Below, piece after piece: positions 1 through 7,463 of a stretch of 53,165 nt of DNA. The translations under genes were made by a program, and so were the position numbers. Origin of the DNA: an uncultured Rubripirellula sp. (GTDB lineage: Bacteria; Planctomycetota; Planctomycetia; Pirellulales; Pirellulaceae); assembly GCA_938075415.1 (NCBI GenBank), contig CALJHC010000044.1, forward strand, positions 1 through 53,165, written 5' to 3'. The notes under the pieces are model-generated. The model was given only the letters and a program-made list of their open reading frames with translations. It had not been told where the DNA came from and made no database searches. How positions within the stretch are numbered: position 1 is the stretch's first letter; each line of letters opens with the position of its first letter.

Positions 1-52
1 GTCCTTTTTCTTTTGGTTGCCGGCCGGTTCGCTGCTTTCCGACGCCTGCTGA
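1..52. repeat. Right half of a repeated terminator-containing segment, cut by the window edge
   Basis: The first 18 bases are identical to 1229-1246, the distal arm and T-tract of the terminator at 1201-1235. A second match, the 12 bases at 41-52 (cgacgcctgctg), recurs at 1253-1264. The window therefore begins inside one copy of a segment whose second copy starts near 1201. The left arm of this copy lies outside the window. Together with the duplicated small-protein gene (864-1052 against 1354-1443), this suggests a diverged tandem duplication of about 1.2 kb. Confidence 0.6.
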
Positions 53-149
53 GGTGTTGCTGAGGGACGCTGACGAGCCAGTGTGAAATGCTCTTCCGTG
101 ACTTAAAGGAACACGTCCTTGGAGTGACCAAACCACTCATAGCAAACGT

Positions 150-713
150 GTGGAGGAAAGAAGTTGTAAGCATCAGTTGCTGCTGACCGTCGTGCGTTTA
201 CGAATAAAGCAGGCTGTTGGAGCGAAGCTCAGAAGCATGGTCTCGTTGAATCGAACCCGCACGGATCTGATGGAGAAGTTCAAGAAGCTCATTGATGAAT
301 ACAATTCCGGTCTGGATGTTGACGGCTTCTTCGCGAAGCTCGTGACTTTTGTCGATGAGCTGACTGAGGAAGAGGATAGAGGTGTGGCAGAACAGCTCAG
401 CGAAGAAGAACTGGCCCTTTTTGATATCCTAACCAAGCCTGAATTTGACATGACAGACACGGAAAAGGACGAGGTCAAAAAGGTCGCCCGGTCACTATTG
501 CAGACCCTGAAGGAAGCAAAACTGGTTCTGGACTGGCGAAAAAAGCAACGCAGCCGGGCGGATGTCGACAGCACGGTCAAAAATGTGCTCGATGAGCTAC
601 CGCGTGCCTACACCCCCGAGATCTATCAGCAGAAGTGCGATCTGGTCTATCAGCACGTATTCGACAGCTATCAGGGTGAGGGCAAAAGTATCTACGTCTC
701 GACGGAGTCATGA
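150..713 (+). pseudogene. hsdR: Type I restriction endonuclease R subunit, C-terminal remnant
   Basis: The 187-residue frame matches the C-terminal helical domain of HsdR (DUF3387 / EcoEI_R_C type), the subunit that translocates and cuts DNA in type I restriction systems. Recognisable family blocks are LFDILTKPE, VKKVARSLL, KLVLDWRKKQ, VLDELPRAYTPE and QKCDLVYQHVFDSY. Similarity starts near residue 24 and runs to the natural C-terminus. The first ~23 residues do not look like HsdR, and the nuclease and helicase domains (normally 700-900 residues) are missing upstream. No hsdM or hsdS follows. It is almost certainly a 5'-truncated relic, not an active enzyme. The ATG at 150 is only the first available start and need not be used. 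Confidence 0.8.
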
Positions 714-741
714 GAGTCATGGGGTACAATTTATTGCACTC

Positions 742-867
742 ATGATCCAGAGCTACAGACAATTTTTTGACAGCGACTTGGTGGCAGCACTCATCGCTAT
801 GGTCGTGCAATTAATTGAACGCTCACTGACATTCTCAATCTGGCTGACAGAGGTGACCGACAAATGA
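742..867 (+). CDS. Possible 41-residue hydrophobic small protein, coupled to the next gene
   Basis: A short frame starting at ATG 742 encodes a peptide with a hydrophobic centre (VAALIAMVVQLI). Its TGA overlaps the ATG of the next small gene in an ATGA arrangement at 864-867, which is typical of translational coupling. I recognise no family. No clear Shine-Dalgarno sequence precedes the ATG. The overlap and the hydrophobic segment argue for coding; the small size and the decayed surroundings argue against it. It could be the remains of a larger protein, or one member of a small membrane-protein pair left in the island. Confidence 0.3.
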   Translation: MIQSYRQFFDSDLVAALIAMVVQLIERSLTFSIWLTEVTDK

Positions 868-1052
868 ACTTCGTGCTGGCAAACTACTCTTACGACCTCT
901 CGGGTAACTTAGCTCTGTTCTTCGGCTGCATCGCGGTAGTGGCGTCTTTGGTCCAGATGTTTCAGATTGGGGCTATGCGACGCCAAATTTCAGAGCTGGA
1001 GGCTCGGCTGTCTGAATTCGAAGGCAATTCAGAGGTAAATGTCACGAAGTGA
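864..1052 (+). CDS. 62-residue single-pass small membrane protein
   Basis: The product has one predicted membrane segment (about residues 12-32, SGNLALFF through VASLVQMF). It is followed by a short amphipathic tail (QIGAMRRQISELEARL) that could form a coiled coil. The start overlaps the stop of the 742-867 frame by four bases. Its coding nature is supported by a second, diverged copy at 1354-1443. There the residues MFQIGAMR are kept and SELE becomes SEME, so the protein sequence is conserved better than random DNA would be. I do not recognise the family. Proteins of this design (one helix plus a short coiled coil) occur as accessory membrane proteins in mobile islands, but no function can be assigned here. 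Confidence 0.5.
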   Translation: MNFVLANYSYDLSGNLALFFGCIAVVASLVQMFQIGAMRRQISELEARLSEFEGNSEVNVTK

Positions 1053-1200
1053 GGTGTTTTTTGAGGTGTTCGATCAGCCCGGTCTTGTTTCGCCCTGTTT
1101 TTTACGGTGTTTCGTCTTCAAGTTCTAAGTCCCTCATCGCCCACTTAGAAGAGTCATCGATTTCCTCTGATTTCTGATCTCTTCCGTAACCTTCCATCTG

Positions 1201-1242
1201 AAAAGGACTTTGAGCGATTTGCTCAGAGTCCTTTTTCTTTTG
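1201..1242 (+). terminator. Strong rho-independent terminator
   Basis: A 15-bp inverted repeat (1201-1215 against 1221-1235, one G-T wobble) surrounds a five-base loop and runs into a T-rich tract (ctttttctttt). It lies about 150 bases downstream of the 62-residue gene and would end transcription from the hsdR-remnant side. The A-rich left side means it may also work on the other strand. Its right arm recurs at base 1. Confidence 0.8.
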
Positions 1243-1353
1243 GTTTGTTTCTCCGACGCCTGCTGCACTGCAAACGGTGGTAGCTTCAGCGGGTTTCTAC
1301 CTCGGAATGCGTGATCGGCAATTGATGCCTGTGCGCGCTTTGGCCATCTCGCC

Positions 1354-1510
1354 ATGTTCCTAGTCGCCGCCATCGTGTCTCGGATGCAGATGTTTCAAAT
1401 CGGTGCCATGCGGTGCGAAGTATCAGAAATGGAAGACCCTTGATCGGAAATCAAAGCTGATTTTGACAGAGATGTCACGAGGTGATCGTTTTTGAGGTGG
1501 GTGATCACTT
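1354..1510 (+). pseudogene. Truncated second copy of the 62-residue membrane-protein gene
   Basis: From 1354 the frame reads MFLVAAIVSRMQMFQIGAMR and stops at 1443, after SEMEDP. It aligns with the middle of the 864-1052 protein, including the invariant MFQIGAMR block. Homology continues past the stop at DNA level: the bases around 1473-1509 (gagatgtcacgaggtgatcgttttt and following) resemble 1036-1074. The copy has lost the N-terminal part of the gene and stops early. It marks a diverged tandem duplication. Confidence 0.55.
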
Positions 1511-1987
1511 CATCTCCATCTAGATCTACACCGACAAGGTCGGTGCTGCGATTGAGTTCCAGAGCTAACGGCAGAAACATCAGATTAAATACTTTCGGAG
1601 ACTTCTGATCTGATTGGCGGAAAGAGACTGAGACTGAACCGACGCATCGGGTGGACAGGAAAATCAGTTCAGCCAATGTCGACACCGAATGTAGGCGGAT
1701 GATCGGATGTTGACTGAAACCGCAATTGTGATACCAACACCTCTGCATGCGAAGTGAAGATAACTTGGTGATCCTGCGACGACTGTTTTCAGGTTAGAGT
1801 TAGCTCACGTCAGGGAACGGCTTTTGACCATCGCTAACGCTTGGTGGTCACCAGACTCCGGAGCACGTTCCCCACATGGATTCTTGGGTTTGCTCATTTG
1901 CAGACTGGTGTTTTAAATTCAAAAGTGATGTCCTGTTATGATCTCGAGTTCAGAATACGCATGAAATGCCTGCCAGTGTGAAAAGAA

Positions 1988-2599
1988 ATGATGCCACCAA
2001 ATTGTTGTCTCTGTGATAAAGGATTGGAAACAGGAGACACCTGTGAGCTGATCCGCTTTTTCAAAACCGAGAGTGATCGGCAATGGCATGCGGTGGCGGC
2101 ATCGGAGGGTGAGGTTGCCGGCCACCCACCCGATTGCGATTGGTTTTGCAATCTGCATGCAGCAGCAGTGAAAAACCTTCGTCACCACGACCGCTCGACA
2201 GCTTTGCTTCACCTTCGAGAAAACGAACTGTGGCAGCTTATTTACATTGACCTTTTTGATCGAGACACACCACCGAGTGTTCAGAGGAGTGGTGTTGGTT
2301 TCGAAAGTGGTTTTTTTGAATTTTGGGATCAGATCCTTGCGACGACTGAGGCCGATGGCAGACGTTACCCATCAGATTTCCGACTTGCGTTGCACGGTAA
2401 TCATGCCGATTATTCGCTACCACGCGACTGCCCAGAGCTGACCATCATCAAACAACACCTGCCGACAGATGAGGGGTCGGTACAAGCAATCGGCCAACTT
2501 GCCCTTGGGCAAGCACAGCAGTTTCGAAAGAGCGGACTACTCGGAGCTGCAAAGTACTTGACGAGCCGAACTCAGTCTTTAGCGCCAAAACAGACATGA
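1988..2599 (+). CDS. Hypothetical protein with possible zinc-binding N-terminus
   Basis: A 203-residue soluble protein of unrecognised family. The N-terminus has Cys6 and Cys9 (CxxC inside NCCLCDKG). A second pair, Cys54 and His57 (FCNLHAA), lies about 45 residues on and could complete a zinc site, like a treble-clef or HNH-like knuckle without the nuclease residues. There is no signal peptide and no membrane helix. An A/G-rich stretch (gaaaagaa) just before ATG 1988 is a weak ribosome-binding site. It stands alone between the decayed island and the tRNA-like relic, and may be island cargo or an ordinary planctomycete orphan. Composition and an uninterrupted frame support coding. Confidence 0.6.
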   Translation: MMPPNCCLCDKGLETGDTCELIRFFKTESDRQWHAVAASEGEVAGHPPDCDWFCNLHAAAVKNLRHHDRSTALLHLRENELWQLIYIDLFDRDTPPSVQRSGVGFESGFFEFWDQILATTEADGRRYPSDFRLALHGNHADYSLPRDCPELTIIKQHLPTDEGSVQAIGQLALGQAQQFRKSGLLGAAKYLTSRTQSLAPKQT

Positions 2600-3487
2600 T
2601 GCTTCCGGCAGATCCCGGGTGTCCAATTGGATGTGATTTCCAGCTTGTGGTGAATCAACGCGGTTTCCATCGAGTTCGGCATTCATTCACTTCCATCAGA
2701 AAATGACATTGAACGCCGCGCGTTAAGTCTGGCAATGATGCCTTGGCGAGTGCAAGCTCATGAGCACACACTCACGTTCAAGGATGACGTATCAATCCTG
2801 GCAATTTTCGAGCCGATGAGTCGAGCGACTTTTTACAGTGAATGAAGATAGAACCTTGCTTTGGCAATGTCTAACAGTCCCATCCGTTCACACGCATCGA
2901 TTTGAGCACGCCAGTTTGATTCTGGATTGAGCGTTGTCTAGCGACCCAGGGTCGAATCCTGCCCTCCCGCTCCCCTCAAGTGATGAAGCTTTCTCTCTGC
3001 TCGACTGAGTTCCCCGGTCAGTAATCTCTTTTCAATCAGGCATTGCGAATTTTGGGATGGGGCTTTGGGATCGGTAGAAAAGGGGGGGGTGACCTGCAAG
3101 ACTGACGCTTCGAAATGGGGGAGCGCAGCTTGGTGGGAAGGGCCGTGCGCAGACTGGTGGTGAATTGAGGCTCAAAACCCAATGATTTCTATCTTTTCCG
3201 TCGGGTGAAGCTGATCCGGAGGGGGGCTAAGGGTTGGTATAAAATTTCAGCCTAAATTAAACAAATGAGAAATATAGGAAATATGCACATTCTGTGGAAA
3301 ATAGGGATTTTACCTTTTTTTTTGTTTATCCCTTGGTATACTTCGCAAAGTTTCGTGGGTCGACAAAGCACCCAATGGTGGTTGCGGAGCCGATTGAGCA
3401 TCGATTTTCTGTAGCTTGGCTTCTACCACTGCTGACAGAAAAAGGTCCCACTTTTGAATTGCCCATGCTGAGGCTGTAGAGACAGAA
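2600..3487. other. Intergenic region with tRNA-like relic
   Basis: No gene is supported. The notable item is the tRNA-3'-end-like sequence at 2941-2973. Around 3235-3320 the DNA becomes strikingly AT-rich (tataaaat, long T-run) compared with its surroundings, which would suit a promoter region for the PEP-CTERM gene, but I cannot assign -35 and -10 boxes with confidence. The frame at 3294-3479 has no family features. Confidence 0.4.
2941..2973 (+). other. tRNA-Gly 3'-end-like remnant (T-arm and acceptor strand)
   Basis: The bases cagg-gtcgaat-cctg form a T-stem/loop with a TTC-to-GTC change. They are followed after two bases by CTCCCGC-T-CC, which matches the acceptor 3' strand, discriminator and CC of bacterial tRNA-Gly. 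The complementary 5' acceptor strand (GCGGGAG) and an anticodon arm are absent in the preceding 90 bases, so this is not a tRNA gene. Such partial 3' ends commonly mark the far attachment site of an element that integrated into a tRNA gene. Confidence 0.35.
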
Positions 3488-4099
3488 ATGACAAAACCGG
3501 GTTGTCTCGCTTTCCTGATCGCACTTTGTGCCTTGAGCGAACAAGCTCCTGCGGGGCTGATTCTGAATCTGCAGGAGTCAGGTAGTGTTATCAACTACAC
3601 AATTTCTGGCGAACTGAACCCAAACATTTTCACGTCCACTTCCAGCCCAATCACAGTACCTGGTAGTGGTTCCGTCGATGCCAGCTCCAGTGAGTTTTTC
3701 TTGTTGGGCGATCCCTCGCAGAACACTCAGTACACGGAGTACGGCGTTAATCTGTTTGGTAGTTACATTCCATTTGGAACAAGCGGCCTGCAGACAACAA
3801 CGGGGGTCTCGAACGGAGATTTGCTTGGCTTCCAATCCACCGGTGGTAGCGACTACAAGGTCTTGCTCGCTCCTGGCTACAACGGAGAAGTAGTATCAGG
3901 CAGCGGATACTGGGATGGCACTTACGATTCTTTGGGCCTAACCACTGGAAATTACCTGATCAGCATCGAGAAAACCGGGCCCATTATTTACGTGGATAGT
4001 ATCGCCATAAATGTGCAAGAGGTTCCTGAGCCAACATCGATGGCAATCTTTAGCCTCTCGACCCTGTTGCTTTTGGGGCGTCGCAAAAGAAGGCGTTAA
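3488..4099 (+). CDS. PEP-CTERM sorting-domain exported protein
   Basis: A 203-residue secreted protein. It has a short N-terminal signal peptide (about residues 1-23, ending APAG). A Ser/Gly/Thr-rich body of probable beta structure follows. The C-terminus carries a classic PEP-CTERM signal: VPEPTS at about 179, a hydrophobic helix (IFSLSTLLLLG) and a basic tail (RRKRRR). This signal is recognised by an exosortase, which cleaves the tail and anchors or releases the protein to the outer surface or matrix. No exosortase gene is in the window, so processing must be provided elsewhere. The substrate or role of the body is not recognisable. ATG 3488 is chosen because it starts the signal peptide directly. 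Confidence 0.85.
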   Translation: MTKPGCLAFLIALCALSEQAPAGLILNLQESGSVINYTISGELNPNIFTSTSSPITVPGSGSVDASSSEFFLLGDPSQNTQYTEYGVNLFGSYIPFGTSGLQTTTGVSNGDLLGFQSTGGSDYKVLLAPGYNGEVVSGSGYWDGTYDSLGLTTGNYLISIEKTGPIIYVDSIAINVQEVPEPTSMAIFSLSTLLLLGRRKRRR

Positions 4100-4640
4100 T
4101 CGGTCTTGAAGAACGCCGACACAGATCACTCTTTAAAATGATCGCTCGTGCTTTGCGGATCTCTCCGTTGTTTGTCACGATTCTGTTTGTCACGATTTAA
4201 TCCGGGTTTCCAGTTAGGATTTTAGGGCAAGAGCCAGACTCGCTCAAAATCTTTCCCTTTCAGAGTGATTTCTTACAGCGGTTTTATAGAGTGGGATCAG
4301 GCGGTGTGGCTCACTCCCGAATCGTTGGTTTTTGCTGACGAATTGACAATGGCAATTGATCACTGAGCCCCTCCTCCATTTCAACATCAAACCTGTAATT
4401 TTGATTGGCATCTCTTCTTGCCAAACTTGATGGCGAGCTGACTTGAAGATTTTGGTTTGATGGGGTGTAGGGCCTGATGTTGCAATTTGTTTGCATCGAA
4501 TAAGCTATTTCGCATCGAGCCACTGGCTGTCTGCATCATGATGATGTTTCCAATGCCGCCAGTTCTCCTATCGCAAGCTGGCGGCACAGCTAGCATCCCA
4601 TCATTGAAGACTCGAAATCAACGAGCAAAGGAAATCTAGC
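4100..4640. other. Intergenic region upstream of the esterase
   Basis: No gene is visible. The region holds the perfect inverted repeat at 4554-4586, 55 bases before the esterase start, and an AAAGGA ribosome-binding site at 4626-4631. The minus-strand frames here have no recognisable features. Confidence 0.4.
4554..4586. promoter_or_regulatory. Perfect 9-bp inverted repeat upstream of the esterase
   Basis: TGCCGCCAG (4554-4562) and CTGGCGGCA (4578-4586) are exact complements around a 15-base spacer. There is no T-run after it, so it is not a typical terminator. Its position, 55 bases before ATG 4641, would fit an operator or a structured leader; this is inference. Confidence 0.35.
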
Positions 4641-5531
4641 ATGATCAGTCGGCATTATCGACGAATTACATTAAGTGTTGGCATTTGGTTCGTCACATCG
4701 CTTTGCATTTGCGGAGCATTTGCTGATGAAGGCTCTGCGCAGGAAGACGCCAAGCCGTCAGGATTCATGAGTTTTGATCATGAAGGGGTTGAACGGCAAT
4801 ATGTTTTGCACATTCCCGAGAATTTACCCGCCAATGCTCCGCTGGTTTTCTTTCTTCACGGATATCGTGGAGACGCTCGGGGTTATGCAGAGATGGGGAT
4901 GAGTCGAGTTGCAGACCAGAATCAATTTGCTGTGGTCTATCCACAGGGATTGAAAGATTACCGAGGAATTCCACATTGGAACGCTCGGCTCAAGCTGAGC
5001 AAAGTTGATGACATTGGCTTCTTGACCGCATTGGCCAAGCATCTGCAGGAGCGTCATCAATTAAATCCTGAGAAAACCTTTAGCAGCGGTGTTTCCAATG
5101 GCGGTTTCATGAGTTACGCATTGGTCGCAGAGGCTCGGGATGTTTTCAAAGCGGCGGCATCGATCATTGGAACGATGAGCGGGTACACATGGGAACATCG
5201 CCAAACCATTGAGCCAACGCCGATTCTTCAGATCTCCGGTTTAGCCGATGAGATAGTTCCAGTGGATGGGCGTATGTCGCCACTAGGTGGTTGGGGCGGG
5301 GCACCGGATCAGGAAACCATTATCAATTTCTGGAAAGAACTCAATCAAACCAAGACCGAGGAAGTCGAGCAGATTTCAAAGACCACGACAGCCTATCGTT
5401 ACGGTCAAGGTGTCAACAATACACAGGTTTGGCTGTACAACGTCAAAGGCTGGGGACACCGCGTTCCAGGAGAGAGGCAGATGGGCACACATTCCGTTGA
5501 CCTCGTCTGGCAATTCTTGAAACAATTCTAA
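4641..5531 (+). CDS. Secreted PHB-depolymerase/feruloyl-esterase-like alpha/beta hydrolase
   Basis: A 296-residue exported hydrolase of the LpqC/poly(3-hydroxybutyrate) depolymerase or CE1-like family, which cleaves ester bonds in polyesters or acylated polysaccharides. It has a signal peptide (residues 1-29, ending AFAD). The oxyanion-hole HG lies in VFFLHGYRG (73-74), the nucleophile elbow is GVSNG with Ser152, the acid is probably Asp203 (GLADEIVPVDG), and the catalytic His273 is in KGWGHRVPG. Length is normal for the single-domain family. The start is supported by AAAGGA ten bases before ATG. In planctomycetes such esterases often sit among sulfatases and help strip decorations from algal polysaccharides, which fits the neighbours. 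The exact substrate is not deducible. Confidence 0.85.
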   Translation: MISRHYRRITLSVGIWFVTSLCICGAFADEGSAQEDAKPSGFMSFDHEGVERQYVLHIPENLPANAPLVFFLHGYRGDARGYAEMGMSRVADQNQFAVVYPQGLKDYRGIPHWNARLKLSKVDDIGFLTALAKHLQERHQLNPEKTFSSGVSNGGFMSYALVAEARDVFKAAASIIGTMSGYTWEHRQTIEPTPILQISGLADEIVPVDGRMSPLGGWGGAPDQETIINFWKELNQTKTEEVEQISKTTTAYRYGQGVNNTQVWLYNVKGWGHRVPGERQMGTHSVDLVWQFLKQF

Positions 5532-5837
5532 GTCATCGGGACCGGGATCTATGGTGAAGGGACACCCTAGCCAACACGACGGGCGACCCAACGCCCATTT
5601 CCATGAAAGCGATTCGGATGAATAAAGAGAGGCAAACCAGGAACGGGGATGGCAGTATTCGCCCGAGGTACTCAAGTGACTCGAGATTCATTGACTGGGG
5701 ACACAACGGCATTCCGCATTAGTCCGGCACGTTGAAAAAGCTTTGGTCTTGATGGTGATTCAATGGCTTGGCAATTGATTGCTTTTCAGAAATCAATTTT
5801 TCAATTCTGATTGAAATCCAAGACGAAGCGGCTCACT

Positions 5838-5875
5838 TTCTCTTGCAGTTCGCAGCATGGAGAACTGCAAGAGAA
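5838..5875. terminator. Perfect 14-bp hairpin between convergent genes
   Basis: Bases 5838-5851 (ttctcttgcagttc) pair exactly with 5862-5875 around a ten-base loop. It lies about 300 bases after the esterase stop and 190 bases after the sulfatase stop. No T-tract follows on either strand, so it may be a transcript-end stabiliser or a bidirectional pause site rather than a classical rho-independent terminator. Confidence 0.4.
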
Positions 5876-5944
5876 TTGCTGGGATTGAGCCGGTTCTTGG
5901 TTTTGCCTAGGTCGACATAGACCAGAGCAAATTCGTCAGGGAGC

Positions 5945-5981
5945 GTTGGTCAAATTCTGTTGGTCAAATTCTGTTGGTCAA
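5945..5981. repeat. 14-bp tandem repeat, about 2.6 copies
   Basis: The unit gttggtcaaattct is repeated head to tail at 5945-5958 and 5959-5972, with a partial third copy (gttggtcaa). It lies about 90 bases downstream of the sulfatase stop. It is one of four short intergenic tandem repeats of similar unit length in the window. Confidence 0.8.
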
Positions 5982-6068
5982 CGGTGGCCTATCCATCGAT
6001 CATTCTCTTGAACGCGATGGGCAGGATTCATGCCATTGTTGACTCTTGCAGGACACAGTGTTTTCTCA

Positions 6069-7463
6069 TCAATCACGTTCGTAATTTGATCGTTTGCCGG
6101 ACCCCGGCTTGCGGGTTCCCTTGACCATTTGGTGGCGGATATTGAGTCCTGCTGCTGGGTAGCTGTCGAGGGCTCGTTGCAGCTTGACTCTGGCTGCACC
6201 TTGAGGGGAATCGTCACTTTGTGAGCTGCTAGGAAGGGGGCTGGTTTCCATGACGTCGGTGATGGTGTCATGAAGGTCACCGTTGTCATAGAGCTTGTAC
6301 CGATGATCTCTTGCGTAACGCACCTGATAATGACTGTATTTATTGTCAAGTTTTTCTGAGTAAGGGCGAGGGAAATAATACCCATAGATCCAATCTCTTG
6401 GCGTCCCTTTTTGACCAACGCATTGTGGCCAAAAGCTCCACCCGTCTCCATCTTGAATTGATTTTGGCGGTAGCCCGGCTGCCTCGACGATCGTGGGGAA
6501 GAAATCCGAGAAGGCAATGAGGTCTTTGCAGGTGCGGTTTGGGGGGACACGGCCCGGAAGGTTGACAATCAGGGGGACATGAGTTCCGTAATCGTGCGTG
6601 TATCCCTTTCCGCCTCGAACTGTTTTTCCATGAAGTTTCGAACTCAGGGCTGCGTTGGTGCCGTTGTCAGAAGTGAAGATGATGAGGGTTTGATCGCGTT
6701 GTCCCGTTTCTTCCACGGCCTTGATTAGACGTCCAACGCAGTGATCCATGTAATGAACCATATCGATGTAATTCTGTTTTTTGCGATTCGGTGAGCGGTT
6801 GGTCTTGTCCTTTCTCAGGCCACCTTCACTTTGCGGAGTGGGAACAAAAGGATCATGAACAAGAATCATCGGATAGTAAGCAAGGAAGGGGCTATCGCTA
6901 TCGTCTTGAATGAAGTCAATCAGGAAGTCAGTCATGACGTCGGGTCCGAAAGCGTCATCTGGTAGATCCATTAGATCGCCATCACGGACAAAGGATGGCT
7001 GCCAGTAACGCTCCCTCGCCCCGCCGGGAATATTCCAGAGACACGAGGTTTCAAAACCTGCTTGTGACGGGCTAATCCCTTTGCCTGGCATGGTCGCTTG
7101 CAACTGCCACTTGCCCGCCACCGCCGTGCGATAACCCTGTTTCAGGAAGTGGTTACCAAAAGTTGGTTCGTTGTTGGGGTAAACGCCAAAGTCTTCGTAA
7201 TTAAAAACATTGCTCTTACCCGACATCAAATTGACGCGTGAGGGCGTGCATAGCGGTGTCGAGTGGGTTTGCGTGAAGCGGATCCCCGACTCAGCCAGTG
7301 CGTCAAGATTAGGCGTTGAATATTCTTTGCTTCCGTAACTGCTGAAACATTCGAACCCAACATCATCTGCCATGATCAACAGCACATTGAGTTTTTTCTC
7401 TTTCGCATAACTGACGATCTGAATGCCGGTCAGAAACATGATCAACGCGAGCATACGAAGCAT
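6069..7463 (-). CDS. Type I sulfatase (arylsulfatase family), exported
   Basis: A 464-residue formylglycine-dependent sulfatase that hydrolyses sulfate esters, probably from sulfated polysaccharides. The start at 7463 is preferred over 7568 because GGAAG lies seven bases upstream and the protein then begins with a signal peptide (residues 1-20, MLRMLALIMF...SYA). The metal-binding pair Asp33-Asp34 lies in LLIMADDVGF. The signature CTPSR has Cys72 as the formylglycine precursor (C-x-P-S-R). Later family features are FTSDNGTN and GGKGYTHDYGTHVP, which carries conserved Lys/His residues. Length is normal. It stands alone on the minus strand. The substrate class (S1 subfamily) cannot be told by eye. 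Activation needs a true formylglycine-generating enzyme; the SUMF1-like gene at 36639-37685 probably does not supply it. Confidence 0.9.
   Translation of the reverse strand: MLRMLALIMFLTGIQIVSYAKEKKLNVLLIMADDVGFECFSSYGSKEYSTPNLDALAESGIRFTQTHSTPLCTPSRVNLMSGKSNVFNYEDFGVYPNNEPTFGNHFLKQGYRTAVAGKWQLQATMPGKGISPSQAGFETSCLWNIPGGARERYWQPSFVRDGDLMDLPDDAFGPDVMTDFLIDFIQDDSDSPFLAYYPMILVHDPFVPTPQSEGGLRKDKTNRSPNRKKQNYIDMVHYMDHCVGRLIKAVEETGQRDQTLIIFTSDNGTNAALSSKLHGKTVRGGKGYTHDYGTHVPLIVNLPGRVPPNRTCKDLIAFSDFFPTIVEAAGLPPKSIQDGDGWSFWPQCVGQKGTPRDWIYGYYFPRPYSEKLDNKYSHYQVRYARDHRYKLYDNGDLHDTITDVMETSPLPSSSQSDDSPQGAARVKLQRALDSYPAAGLNIRHQMVKGTRKPGSGKRSNYERD

Larger units (their letters stand above)
1053..1987. other. 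Gene-poor stretch with repeat and terminator remains
   Basis: I see no convincing gene. Besides the terminator and the decayed gene copy there is a nested inverted repeat: GGGAACG at 1813-1819 pairs with CGTTCCC at 1866-1872, and TGACCA at 1825-1830 pairs with TGGTCA at 1845-1850 inside it. This could fold as a branched RNA, but no known RNA family was recognised. The minus-strand frame at 1395-1748 is only the shadow of the degenerate repeat. Confidence 0.4.
5532..6068. other. Convergent intergenic region with hairpin and short tandem repeat
   Basis: The gap separates the plus-strand esterase from the minus-strand sulfatase. It contains no supported gene. It holds the 14-bp perfect hairpin at 5838-5875 and the tandem repeat at 5945-5981. 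Confidence 0.5.

Noticed and set aside
1395..1748. 117-residue minus-strand frame
   Set aside because: It lies antisense to the degenerate small-protein copy and has no recognisable features.
2941..2973. Complete tRNA gene
   Set aside because: No anticodon arm and no complementary 5' acceptor strand upstream; only the 3' part resembles a tRNA.
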